From: Corella eumyota
Lineage: Eukaryota; Chordata; Ascidiacea; Phlebobranchia; Corellidae
Direction of reading: 5' to 3'
DNA: 64,000 nucleotides
Assembly: GCA_963082875.1 (NCBI GenBank)
Contig: OY720102.1
Span: forward strand, 11,940,990-12,004,989
Shown: positions 12,001-22,264 of the stretch, piece after piece
Layout: every line of letters begins with the position of its first letter
Numbering within the stretch: position 1 is the stretch's first letter
Notes under the pieces: generated by a model
The model's database searches: none
What the model saw: only the letters and a program-made list of their open reading frames with translations
What the model was told of the DNA's origin: nothing
Position numbers and translations under genes: made by a program

Positions 12001-12387
12001 AAGAATTTAAAGCGAAATGCAGGAGAAAACGACGCACGTTTTTACGACCACCTAACAGTACGAACCTTGCGCTTACAAGGCTCGCCCATTTCGCGATTCA
12101 AATTTGCAAAGTAGAGCCAGGCAACTTTATAATTAGCAACATTTGTGTTTAGTATGTAAAAAGGCGTCGACACAAGCTAACGGCGGCCTCCTGTGGCGCA
12201 CAGGTCGCCGTTAATTAATTACTGCGGCGATAATTAGGGTGGCTGTGAACAGATACCCCGCTTCGAAAAACCGTCAACCTGCACACGGGGTGCGAAGCAA
12301 CTATTGGAATAAAATGAATTAGCCAATAGCGGCCGCGAACAGAATGACAGACCGCGCGAATTCGATCGGATTCCGCCAATTTTGGGC
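9081..12387. repeat. U2 spacer with eleven sub-repeats
   Basis: Largest uninterrupted spacer. 3' flank to about 9336, eleven units of 256 or 257 bp to about 12056, then 5' flank. Unit variants: one with an A-less TTTTTCGACCCCC block (about 10757), several with ACAGGCACTTAATCC or ACGTGCACTTG, and one that lacks two bases at about 11051 (ACAAGATCGC). Part of it (about 7.2-10.4 kb) is repeated 3975 bp downstream. Confidence 0.88.
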
Positions 12388-13055
12388 ATCGCTTCTCGGC
12401 CCCTAGGGCTAAGATCAAGTGTAGTGACGTCGTTGGCACTATTGCTGGATCTAAGGCCCAAAGACTGAGAAGCGATCACGCCAGATGAAAGTATGCTCAC
12501 ATTGCTGACATTCACTTTCACTCAGCACTTTGCACTTTGCACACATGTTATGCATTGTTTGCCCGCTGAAATCTGGTACATGGCTAGCAGCTCACAAGCG
12601 AAAGCAGCCACAGCAATCGGAAAGGGTTTCGTGAAATTTTTCCCGCCGATTGCAAAGTGGTTTTGCCAAGCTAAGTGATTAAGCTCTAGTCGCTGGGTGT
12701 GGCTTGGTGTTAAAACCCTCCAACCACGATAGCTATGCGCCCTTCAACCCACACAGCTTCATTACGTTTGCTAACTGTGCTGGGGGTAGTATTACACTAC
12801 AACCTTTTTCAACCACCAGGGGTTGTAAAAGGCCTCTGGTGAGGACATGCTTTACAGCAATCCCTTTATTGGGATGTCAAATACGGCTTGCCGTAGTCAC
12901 CACCTCTGTTCTTCTCAGTTGTAATACCTGGGACGCTAGGCATCGCCTAGCTCTTTGTATTATGCGGATTTTTGAATACAGAACGCGGAACTGAAGCTTG
13001 CTTCGTCCCGTTCACGGGTTGTCCTGGTATTGCACTACCTCCAGGCTCGGCCCAC
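12388..13055 (+). pseudogene. U2: U2 snRNA gene split by a 479-bp insertion
   Basis: U2 nt 1-38 at 12388-12425 and nt 40-190 at 12905-13055. Identical in plan to the locus at 8413, of which it is a duplicate (offset 3975 bp). Confidence 0.92.
12426..12904. other. 479-bp U2 insertion, third copy
   Basis: Same insertion as 8451-8929, including the doubled CTTTGCA. The inverted U2-like end is at about 12426-12476. Confidence 0.75.
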
Positions 13056-14593
13056 GATCCTGCTGCGGCAGGATTATCTATTATTACATCACTCTATATA
13101 TACATAGCTTTTGTCACATTTTCGTTGTTTTCTTAGTTAACTTTTATTACAAATTGGTTGAGTAAGCTTATTTAGCGCTTTCATATCGTCTTAGGCAAAA
13201 ATAAAACTAAGATTGCATGCACCCTAAGGCGACCGGCATAACTTACCCAGGCAGCAACATGTCCACATTTTTGCACCTATTTAGTCTGCGACTTGATTAA
13301 AAAAAACTCCGTTTCAAGAACGGGTAACTTACCTTATTCAAATAGAATGCCCGAACATGCCGGGCGACAAAACCAGTCTGAACGACCGAGCAAAGGCGCT
13401 TGTCGCGTAAAGAATTTAAAGCGAAATGCAGGAGAAAACGACGCACGTTTTTACGACCACCTAACAGCACGGGCCATGCGCTTACAACGATCGCACATTT
13501 CGCGATATTTTATGTACGTGCACTTGTACCAATTCTTATGCGACTAGTTTTGATTAAAAAAAACTCCGTTTCAAGAACGGGTAACTTACCTTATTCAAAT
13601 AGAATGCCCGAACATGCCGGTCGACAAAACCAGTCTAAACGACCGAGCAAGGCGCTTGTCGCGTAAAGAATTTAAAGCGAAATGCAGGAGAAAACGACGC
13701 ACGTTTTTACGACCACCTAACAGCACGGGCCATGCGCTTACAACGATCGCACATTTCGCGATATTTTATGTACACGCACTTGTACCATTTTCTTATGCGA
13801 CTAGTTTTGATTAAAAAAAACTCCGTTTTAAGAACGGGTAACTTACCTTATTCAAATAGAATGCCCGAACATGCCGGTCGACAAAACCAGTCTAAACGAC
13901 CGAGCAAGGCGCTTGTCGCGTAAAGAATTTAAAGCGAAATGCAGGAGAAAACGACGCACGTTTTTACGACCACCTAACAGCACGGGCCATGCGCTTACAA
14001 CGATCGCACATTTCGCGATATTTTATGTACAGGCACTTAATCCAATTTCTTATGCGACTAGTTTTGATTAAAAAAAACTCTGTTTCAAGAACGGGTAACT
14101 TACCTTATTCAAATAGAATGCCCGAACATGCCGGTCGACAAAACCAGTCTAAACGACCGAGCAAGGCGCTTGTCGCGTAAAGAATTTAAAGCGAAATGCA
14201 GAAGAAAACGACGCATGTTTTTACGACCACCTAACAGCACGGGCCATGCGCTTACAACGATCGCACATTTCGCGATATTTTATGTACGTACACTTGTACC
14301 AATTCTTATGCGACTAGTTTTGATTAAAAAAAACTCCGTTTCAAGAACGGGTAACTTACCTTATTCAAATAGAATGCCCGAACATGCCGGTCGACAAAAC
14401 CAGTCTAAACGACCGAGCAAGGCGCTTGTCGCGTAAAGAATTTAAAGCGAAATGCAGGAGAAAACGACGCACGTTTTTCGACCCCCTAACAGCACAGGCC
14501 ATGCGCTTACAACGATCGCACATTTCGCGATATTTTATGTACACGCACTTGTACCAATTTCTTATGCGACTAGTTTTGATTAAAAAAAACTCC
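13056..14593. repeat. U2 spacer, left part: five sub-repeats before a LINE
   Basis: U2 3' flank to about 13311, then five sub-repeats. The array is cut after AAAAAAACTCC by the LINE at 14594 and resumes at 20347, giving nine units in total if the LINE is removed. Confidence 0.88.
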
Positions 14594-15553
14594 TTATTTT
14601 ATTTTATTTGCATTAATTAAAAATAACACAAACGAAAATTATTGCGAGTACACAAAAAAAAAATAACGATTCTGTTTAAAAAGGTAAGTTTTCATTAATT
14701 TTGTATATTAGTGGTGGTAATTAAAGTTTGGATTGATATAAATACATTTATTAAAACTACAATTAAATTACGAAAAAAATTAGTTTAGAAAAGAAAAAAA
14801 AACATTTATTTATTTTTAAGGATTTTTGAAAATTAATTTGTTTCTGTTGTCATTAAAGCTAGTTTGAAGAGCTGTTTAAGGAAAACTTTGTGTATACAAA
14901 AATATACAACAATATTACGGTTTAAAACATACAATTACATTTACTAAAAAAAAAGACAAGTTACAACGATAAATTAGTAAATATTTACAATTTTAAATGG
15001 TTAATATGTACATCTAAATTATAAAGCAATTGAAAAGTATATATTCTTTAAGGAAGTTATGTTTATATAGAAGATATACAGTACAAAATTATAGTTTATA
15101 AATATACAAAAAATTATTTATTTGAGGATAATTTAATTATTTTGCCGCTAGTAGTGTACGAAACTTTATGTTGCCATGGCAAAAAGCACATGTTTAAAAA
15201 AAATTGTTTTTGGTTAAAAATTTGGTCAATTTTGAGTTTAAGAATTGGTTTTCATGTACTAAATATATTACTTAATGTTTATTAGTTGTACTGTTATAAT
15301 TATTGGTGTATTTTAGCAGTTTTAATAGATTGATTTGATAAATTTTAAATAATAATGTTATTTTAAATTTATTTAGTTGAAATTGGATTTTTTAAATTGT
15401 TTTACTTGGGGTTATAGAAAGGTATTATTGCTTATTAACAGTGATGACATGTTTTGGATTATATTTGGGTAGTTATTATGTATAAATTAAAAATTAATCT
15501 GTTTTAAGTGTTAAAATTTATTTTTGCAATTATTTTTAGGTCAGAGTAATTTA

Positions 15554-18500
15554 TTAGGTAACTGCTGAGTTATGTTCAAATGATGTTATGCATTCCGTGA
15601 TGATGTGGGAATATAAGCTTTGATTTTTGCTGTTTTCAAGGGTGAGTTGGGAGTATAAAGTTTTTTTAAAAGAGGATAGAATAGTTGGTATAGAAAAGTT
15701 TAATTTTTCATGGCAAATTTGGTTTCTTTGTTTCCAGATTTTTTGATGTAAAATTGAAATAAGAAGAATATAGTGATCAAGATATAAGGGTGAGATTGAA
15801 GATGGTGGAACTAAATTTAAATGGTCGGAATTATCAAAAATATTGTGATCTTGGCCAGATAGAAAGGTAAATATGTTATTAGTTAAAGTAAGTAAAGGTT
15901 GGATTTGTTTACAAGCATGAAAAGTGTGAAAAGAAGTTTCGTACGCGGCTTTGTTGCAAAACAGGCAATGTGAGTTGTTGTCTAAATTAAAATGCATGTA
16001 TGTAGATTTGAGTGGTAATATGTTATGTATAAGCTTAAAGTTAAATGTTTTGGTGCTGTTTGTTAAAATTTTACTGTGTATATTTGACCATGGAATTGTA
16101 GATTTGGTTGTGGGTGTTATAATTGTTTTATATAGTTTGTTTATGTTTCCTGATAGCAGTTGTTTTGAAGTTATGTTGTATTTGTTTATAATTGTGATGT
16201 AATGTAAATAGTTTTTGTTTGTGTTGTCAATATGTGGTATTGTGTTAAGTGGTAAGATGTTGTGTAGTTTGGAAAGTGTGTGTCCTATGTGATATTCTAT
16301 GAGAGTGTCCTGTATGGTTGGTGGGCTTGCATTTAATCTGTATTTGGTGTGTGAAAAAAGTGGTCTTATGTAAAAAAGGTCTGCGTATGTTTGTATGTCT
16401 GGAAATGAATAGCCTCCGAATGCCTGTGGTAGTGTCAGTGTTTTATATGTGATATTTGTGTGTGTTTTTCCTAGTGCATATGTAAGAAATGTGTTGTTTA
16501 TTTTTGATATGATATGTTGTGGTATAGGGTATGTGCTGGCCATTGCTCGAATGTGGGGCAGTAGTTTTGTTTTTGTTAATATTGTTTTATGTTCAAGTGT
16601 AGTATAATGTTGTTTTAAATTCTCGTGTTCTGTTGTAATTTTGTTATATGTTGTGTTCCATGATTTGTGAATTTGTGTAGGTATGCCTATTGGTATGTTA
16701 AGTGGTGAAATGTGTGTGTAATTAGGGTTTATGTTTTGTGGTATATTCTGTGTTTTAATATTGCGGTTAGTAATTAATGTATTTGTTTTGTTGTGATTGA
16801 GTGTAAGTCCAGATGCATGTTCGAATAATTGTAGTGTTTTAAAAGCTGAGTGTATTGATTGAGGTGTGGACAGTGTGAGGGTTATGTCATCTGCATATGA
16901 AATTGTTTTGATAATATTTTGTCCTGTTATGTGTATTCCTTTAATTGTGTTATCTGCGTCTATTTGTTGTATAAGTGGTTCAATTGAAAGTGTGAATAGG
17001 TGTAAGCTTAGTGAGTCTCCTTGTCGAATTCCTTTTTTGATGTGTACTGGTGGAGTGATATGTTTGTTAATGAGAATGTGTGATGTGGCGTCTGTATTGA
17101 GTGATTTAATAATGTTAATGAATGTGATTGGAAAGTTAAATTTGGCAAGTGTGTCTAGTAGGTATGTGTGGCTTATTGAATCAAATGCTTTTTTAAAATC
17201 TAGTGATATGATATGGTATTGTTTATGTCGTGTTGTGGATAAATTGTATATGTCCCTCAGCAACAAGCTTGCGCCTGCTGCTGATTTGTTTTGTTGTGCA
17301 AATTGTGTGTGTGATAGTAAGGTGTTAGTGATATTTTTCAGTCTGTTGGCCAAAATGCGAGTGAAAATTTTGATGTCAGTGTTTAGTAATGATATTGGTC
17401 TATAGTTTTCTAAAAGTGATTTTGATTTGTGTTTGTGTATTAATGTTATAGTGCCTGTTTTAAATTGTTGCGGTATGGTGCCTGTTGTTAAAAAATTGTT
17501 ATATAGTTTGAGTAATGTATTTTGAAGTGTGTCTGAGTGTGTTTTGTAGAGTTCAAATGATAGTCCGTCAGGCCCAGGTGTCTTTTGTGGTGAAAGTGAT
17601 TTTATTGTGTTTAATAGTTCTGTTTTTGTAATGGGTGTTGTTAATGAGATTTGTTGTTTTGTGGTTAGTTGTGGTAATGTATTTGAGTGAAAAATGTGAT
17701 TTGTGTCAGTGTATGTGTTGTTGTATAAGTTAGTGTAATATTGTTGTGTTATATTGATCAATTGTTTTGTTGTAGAATATGGTAAGAAGTATTTGTTATA
17801 AAGTTCTGGTATTTGTGTTTGAGTAATGTGGGTTTTAATTTGTTTGTAAATGTATTTATCAGGTGCATGTTTGTATTGGTTATTTAAAATGGTATTGAAT
17901 ATTTTTTGTTTTGTATGTTGTTTAATCTTTTTAGCCAAATTATTTTTTGATGTTTGATATGTTTTGTAATGTTGTGGTGTTGGGTTATGTTGTAAGTTTT
18001 CTTTTGCTGTGTTCATGTTATTGGTAAGTGTTTGTATGTTGTCAGTCTGTCTGTTTTTGATCAAAATTGAATGTTTTATGTTTAGGTGTTTGATATGTCT
18101 TTTAATATTATTCCAGTTTGTGTTTATGTTTTGTGTTGTGTTGTTCCAATGTGGTAATTTATGTGCTAGTGTGTGTGAAAAGTCTGCATCGTGATAAGTG
18201 TTTGTGTTGTTTTTCCAAAATCCTTTTCCTTTTTTAATGATGTGTGTGTTTGTGAGTGTAAATGTAAGTGTGACAATGTCATGGTCTGAAAGTGGAAATG
18301 GCTGTATTTTATGTTCGAGTGGTGTTATTTCTGGTGTAATGTATATTCTATCTAGTCTGGACTGCATGTTGTGTCCGGTGTATGTATATTGTTGTTTGTG
18401 AGGATGTAGTTTTCTAAATGAGTCATAAAGTCCGAAAAGTTGTTGAAATGTTTGTATTGATTTATTTTGTGTGTTATGTGTTAATGGAGGTGTTCTGTCA

Positions 18501-18973
18501 GTTTGTGTGTTTTCGATGTTATTATAGTCACCCGCCATTATGGTTGGGTAAGGTGATGAGGTGAGGTGTAGTATTGAGTTGAAAAATTTTATGTTATCAG
18601 TTGAATTTTGGTGTGATGAAACTGGTGCGTATATGTTTATTATATGAATTGTATGTGTATGTGTGTTAATATCTAATGAAATTGTCCGTCCGTCTGTTGT
18701 GTAGTGTATGTTTGATGGTGTGATAGTTTTAGTGTTAAAAAGTATTGCAACTCCACCGCGTGCGTTTGAAAAGCAACTGGAAGAGTTGAAGAAAGATGGG
18801 CCATTTTTCCATTCGGATGCCCATATCGATTCTAATTGGGGTAGGGAATGGGTTTCTTGAAGCAGTATAATTGTACTTAAGGAGTTTGCTAAGTTATTAA
18901 ATAAAGTTTGTCGTTTTATCATATTGCCAAGTCCGTTGCAATTGAGAGTTGTTATAGTTAAATATGACACCAT
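15554..18973 (-). CDS. LINE ORF2: AP endonuclease / reverse transcriptase (1139 aa)
   Basis: Replication protein for target-primed reverse transcription. Endonuclease domain, residues 5-240: TLNCNGLG (9-15), LLQETH (37-42), NIYAP (113-117), GDYN (148-151), SRLDRIY (205-211) and SDHDIV (229-234) carry the catalytic Asn, Glu, Asp and His of the family. Reverse transcriptase, about 440-770: PGPDG (466-470), NYRPISLL (523-530), SLDFKKAFDS (590-599), GIRQGDSL (648-655), and the catalytic YADD (693-696). A C-terminal zinc knuckle C-x2-C-x9-H-x4-C is at 1003-1021. ATG at 18973 starts right at the endonuclease, as usual for L1-type ORF2. The coding strand is extremely A/C-rich and G-poor, giving a protein full of Thr, Asn, His and Ile. 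It is in the same frame as ORF1. Confidence 0.93.
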   Translation of the reverse strand: MVSYLTITTLNCNGLGNMIKRQTLFNNLANSLSTIILLQETHSLPQLESIWASEWKNGPSFFNSSSCFSNARGGVAILFNTKTITPSNIHYTTDGRTISLDINTHTHTIHIINIYAPVSSHQNSTDNIKFFNSILHLTSSPYPTIMAGDYNNIENTQTDRTPPLTHNTQNKSIQTFQQLFGLYDSFRKLHPHKQQYTYTGHNMQSRLDRIYITPEITPLEHKIQPFPLSDHDIVTLTFTLTNTHIIKKGKGFWKNNTNTYHDADFSHTLAHKLPHWNNTTQNINTNWNNIKRHIKHLNIKHSILIKNRQTDNIQTLTNNMNTAKENLQHNPTPQHYKTYQTSKNNLAKKIKQHTKQKIFNTILNNQYKHAPDKYIYKQIKTHITQTQIPELYNKYFLPYSTTKQLINITQQYYTNLYNNTYTDTNHIFHSNTLPQLTTKQQISLTTPITKTELLNTIKSLSPQKTPGPDGLSFELYKTHSDTLQNTLLKLYNNFLTTGTIPQQFKTGTITLIHKHKSKSLLENYRPISLLNTDIKIFTRILANRLKNITNTLLSHTQFAQQNKSAAGASLLLRDIYNLSTTRHKQYHIISLDFKKAFDSISHTYLLDTLAKFNFPITFINIIKSLNTDATSHILINKHITPPVHIKKGIRQGDSLSLHLFTLSIEPLIQQIDADNTIKGIHITGQNIIKTISYADDITLTLSTPQSIHSAFKTLQLFEHASGLTLNHNKTNTLITNRNIKTQNIPQNINPNYTHISPLNIPIGIPTQIHKSWNTTYNKITTEHENLKQHYTTLEHKTILTKTKLLPHIRAMASTYPIPQHIISKINNTFLTYALGKTHTNITYKTLTLPQAFGGYSFPDIQTYADLFYIRPLFSHTKYRLNASPPTIQDTLIEYHIGHTLSKLHNILPLNTIPHIDNTNKNYLHYITIINKYNITSKQLLSGNINKLYKTIITPTTKSTIPWSNIHSKILTNSTKTFNFKLIHNILPLKSTYMHFNLDNNSHCLFCNKAAYETSFHTFHACKQIQPLLTLTNNIFTFLSGQDHNIFDNSDHLNLVPPSSISPLYLDHYILLISILHQKIWKQRNQICHEKLNFSIPTILSSFKKTLYSQLTLENSKNQSLYSHIITECITSFEHNSAVT

Positions 18974-19048
18974 TATTAAACAAATATTTTACAGGAAAAA
19001 TTAGAAAAAGTAAATAAATTTGATTGTTAATTAGTTTTGATAGTTTGT

Positions 19049-20200
19049 TTAAAGGTTTGTATTATTTGTTTCTGAAAGATTGTATATTATTTTACCTGCG
19101 GACGGGTAAGTATAGTTTATATCTTCTGAATTTTCCATCGATGTTTCCAATGGATATACTTCTTCTTCATCGGAGGTGTTTATGACATATGGGATTGATT
19201 TGTGGGTGATGTGGGCTGGTGTCTGTTGTCTACTGCTGGGTTTATTTTGGATTGAAGTGTTTCTTTGTGGCGTGTATGTTTCATTTTGATTTTTTATTAT
19301 TGGCCGTGGCGGGGAAAATATGCTAGGTTTCTTCTCTTGATGGTCCTTCGGGGTTTCGGTTTCATTATCTTTGTTTGTTTGTGGCGAATTTTGTTGCTGT
19401 TCTTTTGGTATGTTTTTTTCTGTTTTTTCTTGTTGTTTATCCGGTTCGTTTATGTTTTTTGCTTGTTGTCCGGGATGGTAAACAGGAAAATAATAGTTTC
19501 CGTATATTAATTGTTTGGGTACTGTTACTTGACGAATGTTTTCTTCCTTTACAAAGTAATATCGTTTTCCGTTTTTTACTCCAAATTTGTCTTTAATATG
19601 AATTGATCTTGTAACTTCAAGCTGAAGTTGTTTTATTTTTTCAATGATAATATTGTCAGGAAATTTGGAGGGTACGTTTGAAAAAATAATTGGGATGTCT
19701 TCTTCCACCCATTTTCTTACATAGATTAAGTCAGACCATTTTTGTTTAAAATATTCATTTTTCAATATGTTTACCAAATCTTTTGTTTTTTCAGTGTTAG
19801 TCATTGTAATTACACAGAGCCCAGAAAATTTACAAAAAATACTTTCATAGTCAGTTGTTTTGAATTTAATGTCCTTAAGAAGGCGATTAAACACTTCTTC
19901 TCGGCTTCGCCTTGGTTCGAACCTTAGCATTATGTTGCAGTCGTGTATATTCAGATTAACCGATGGTGTGGTTTTGCCTCCACCAGCCACATTTGCAAAA
20001 GATTTTTTTCCAGTGACATGGCTGGGAAGATCTTTTGATGTTTTATTGTCCTGCTGCCATGTCTGTCTGTCTGGTGGAATCGAGGTATTCTTTTTTAATT
20101 GGTCTTCTTGGTTTGGTCTTTTGGGTGAATTTGTATTCTTTGTTGTTGGTGAAATTTTTCGTTTGTTGTTGTTGTTCAAACTCAAATTTTGGTTTTCCAT
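19049..20200 (-). CDS. LINE ORF1: RNA-binding protein, Tx1 type, no zinc knuckle (383 aa)
   Basis: Likely nucleic-acid chaperone that packages the element RNA. I take ATG at 20200 (MENQNLS, context AAAAATGG) as the start; the frame extends upstream only from a TTG. Residues 1-85 are basic and low-complexity. About 85-175 looks like an RRM-type fold (NLNIHDCNIMLRF...). About 180-260 matches the Tx1 ORF1 pattern of a second RNA-binding unit ending in GNYYFPVYHPGQ. In related ORF1 proteins a CCHC zinc knuckle follows that Tyr-x-x-Gly-Gln; here it is replaced by a Gln/Lys/Glu/Pro-rich disordered tail (about 265-383) with no Cys pair. Domain assignment is by eye. Confidence 0.8.
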   Translation of the reverse strand: MENQNLSLNNNNKRKISPTTKNTNSPKRPNQEDQLKKNTSIPPDRQTWQQDNKTSKDLPSHVTGKKSFANVAGGGKTTPSVNLNIHDCNIMLRFEPRRSREEVFNRLLKDIKFKTTDYESIFCKFSGLCVITMTNTEKTKDLVNILKNEYFKQKWSDLIYVRKWVEEDIPIIFSNVPSKFPDNIIIEKIKQLQLEVTRSIHIKDKFGVKNGKRYYFVKEENIRQVTVPKQLIYGNYYFPVYHPGQQAKNINEPDKQQEKTEKNIPKEQQQNSPQTNKDNETETPKDHQEKKPSIFSPPRPIIKNQNETYTPQRNTSIQNKPSSRQQTPAHITHKSIPYVINTSDEEEVYPLETSMENSEDINYTYPSAGKIIYNLSETNNTNL

Positions 20201-20346
20201 TTTTATTGATATAATTCGCTCGGGCGTTAAAAAATGCCTTGTCAAAAAAGCCAACTATATCGAACATAAGCTAAAGCTGTCCCAACCCTAATGGGCGACG
20301 TGAATTAGATATAAATAAATAACTGTTGTTAAAAAGTATAAGTCAC

Positions 20347-21596
20347 CAAGAACGGGTAACTTACCTTATTCAAATAGAATGCTCGAACATGCCGGGCGAC
20401 AAAACCAGTCTGAACGACCGAGCAAGGCGCTGGTCGCGTAAAGAATTTAAAGCGAAATGCAGGAGAAAACGACGCACGTTTTTACGACCACCTAACAGCA
20501 CGGGCCATGCGCTTACAAGGCTCGCACATTTCGCGATATTTTATGTACAGGCACTTAATCCAATTTCTTATGCGACTAGTTTTGATTAAAAAAAACTCCG
20601 TTTCAAGAACGGGTAACTTACCTTATTCAAATAGAATGCCCGAACATGCCGGTCGACAAAACCAGTCTAAACGACCGAGCAAGGCGCTTGTCGCGTAAAG
20701 AATTTAAAGCGAAATGCAGGAGAAAACGACGCACGTTTTTACGACCACCTAACAGCACGGGCCATGCGCTTACAACGATCGCACATTTCGCGATATTTTA
20801 TGTACGTGCACTTGTACCAATTCTTATGCGACTAGTTTTGATTAAAAAAAACTCCGTTTCAAGAACGGGTAACTTACCTTATTCAAATAGAATGCCCGAA
20901 CATGCCGGTCGACAAAACCAGTCTAAACGACCGAGCAAGGCGCTTGTCGCGTAAAGAATTTAAAGCGAAATGCAGGAGAAAACGACGCACGTTTTTCGAC
21001 CCCCTAACAGCACAGGCCATGCGCTTACAACGATCGCACATTTCGCGATATTTTATGTACACGCACTTGTACCAATTTCTTATGCGACTAGTTTTGATTA
21101 AAAAAAACTCCGTTTCAAGAACGGGTAACTTACCTTATTCAAATAGAATGCCCGAACATGCCGGGCGACAAAACCAGTCTAAACGACCGAGCAAGGCGCT
21201 TGTCGCGTAAAGAATTTAAAGCGAAATGCAGGAGAAAACGACGCACGTTTTTACGACCACCTAACAGTACGAACCTTGCGCTTACAAGGCTCGCCCATTT
21301 CGCGATTCAAATTTGCAAAGTAGAGCCAGGCAACTTTATAATTAGCAACATTTGTGTTTAGTATGTAAAAAGGCGTCGACACAAGCTAACGGCGGCCTCC
21401 TGTGGCGCACAGGTCGCCGTTAATTAATTACTGCGGCGATAATTAGGGTGGCTGTGAACAGATACCCCGCTTCGAAAAACCGTCAACCTGCACACGGGGT
21501 GCGAAGCAACTATTGGAATAAAATGAATTAGCCAATAGCGGCCGCGAACAGAATGACAGACCGCGCGAATTCGATCGGATTCCGCCATTTTTGGGC
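20347..21596. repeat. U2 spacer, right part: four sub-repeats after a LINE plus U2 5' flank
   Basis: Continuation of the array broken at 14593; units start near 20347, 20603, 20859 and 21115, and the U2 5' flank starts near 21265. Same unit order and variants as 3368-4617, 43693-44942 and 52902-54151. Confidence 0.88.
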
Positions 21597-22264
21597 ATCG
21601 CTTCTCGGCCCCTAGGGCTAAGATCAAGTGTAGTGACGTCGTTGGCACTATTGCTGGATCTAAGGCCCAAAGACTGAGAAGCGATCACGCCAGATGAAAG
21701 TATGCTCACATTGCTGACATTCACTTTCACTCAGCACTTTGCACTTTGCACACATGTTATGCATTGTTTGCCCGCTGAAATCTGGTACATGGCTAGCAGC
21801 TCACAAGCGAAAGCAGCCACAGCAATCGGAAAGGGTTTCGTGAAATTTTTCCCGCCGATTGCAAAGTGGTTTTGCCAAGCTAAGTGATTAAGCTCTAGTC
21901 GCTGGGTGTGGCTTGGTGTTAAAACCCTCCAACCACGATAGCTATGCGCCCTTCAACCCACACAGCTTCATTACGTTTGCTAACTGTGCTGGGGGTAGTA
22001 TTACACTACAACCTTTTTCAACCACCAGGGGTTGTAAAAGGCCTCTGGTGAGGACATGCTTTACAGCAATCCCTTTATTGGGATGTCAAATACGGCTTGC
22101 CGTAGTCACCACCTCTGTTCTTCTCAGTTGTAATACCTGGGACGCTAGGCATCGCCTAGCTCTTTGTATTATGCGGATTTTTGAATACAGAACGCGGAAC
22201 TGAAGCTTGCTTCGTCCCGTTCACGGGTTGTCCTGGTATTGCACTACCTCCAGGCTCGGCCCAC
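21597..22264 (+). pseudogene. U2: U2 snRNA gene split by a 479-bp insertion
   Basis: U2 nt 1-38 at 21597-21634 and nt 40-190 at 22114-22264. Duplicate of the 4618 locus (offset about 16979), but with the 7-bp doubling in the insertion. Confidence 0.92.
21635..22113. other. 479-bp U2 insertion, fourth copy
   Basis: Same insertion as at 8451-8929; inverted U2-like end at about 21635-21685. Confidence 0.75.

Larger units (their letters stand above)
14594..20346 (-). mobile_element. L1/Tx1-clade LINE, copy 2, full length with both ORFs open
   Basis: Complete 5.75-kb non-LTR retrotransposon. Order on the - strand: 5' UTR of about 146 nt (20346-20201), ORF1, a 75-nt gap, ORF2, and an AT-rich 3' UTR of 960 nt (15553-14594) with no gene in it. 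The 3' end is a short TAAAATAAAATAA tail. It is inserted in a spacer sub-repeat between ACTCC and CAAGAACGGG; the uninterrupted repeat has GTTT between these, so 4 bp of target were lost and there is no target-site duplication. The clade call rests on an AP-type endonuclease, L1/Tx1-like RT motifs, a C-terminal CCHC knuckle and a Tx1-like ORF1. The family includes lineages that target multicopy RNA genes (Keno in U2). Whether this one targets the spacer repeat is inference. Confidence 0.9.

Noticed and set aside
3368-14593. CRISPR-like array
   Set aside because: Units are contiguous 256/257-bp tandem repeats with no unique spacers, in a eukaryotic snRNA array.
3411-14620. Many overlapping 60-102-codon open frames in the sub-repeats (MPVDKTSLNDRARR..., MRLQRSHISRYFMY...)
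   Set aside because: They repeat with the 256/257-bp period, which is not a multiple of three, occur in several frames of the same sequence, and change frame between units. They are by-products of a non-coding repeat.
16866-17405. 179-codon frame on the + strand, and others like it opposite the LINE ORFs
   Set aside because: Antisense to the reverse transcriptase of ORF2; the frames reflect the strong G/T skew of that strand.
20201-20254. Longer ORF1 (401 codons) starting at 20254
   Set aside because: The upstream start is TTG; the first ATG is at 20200 in a good context, and a eukaryotic LINE would use that.
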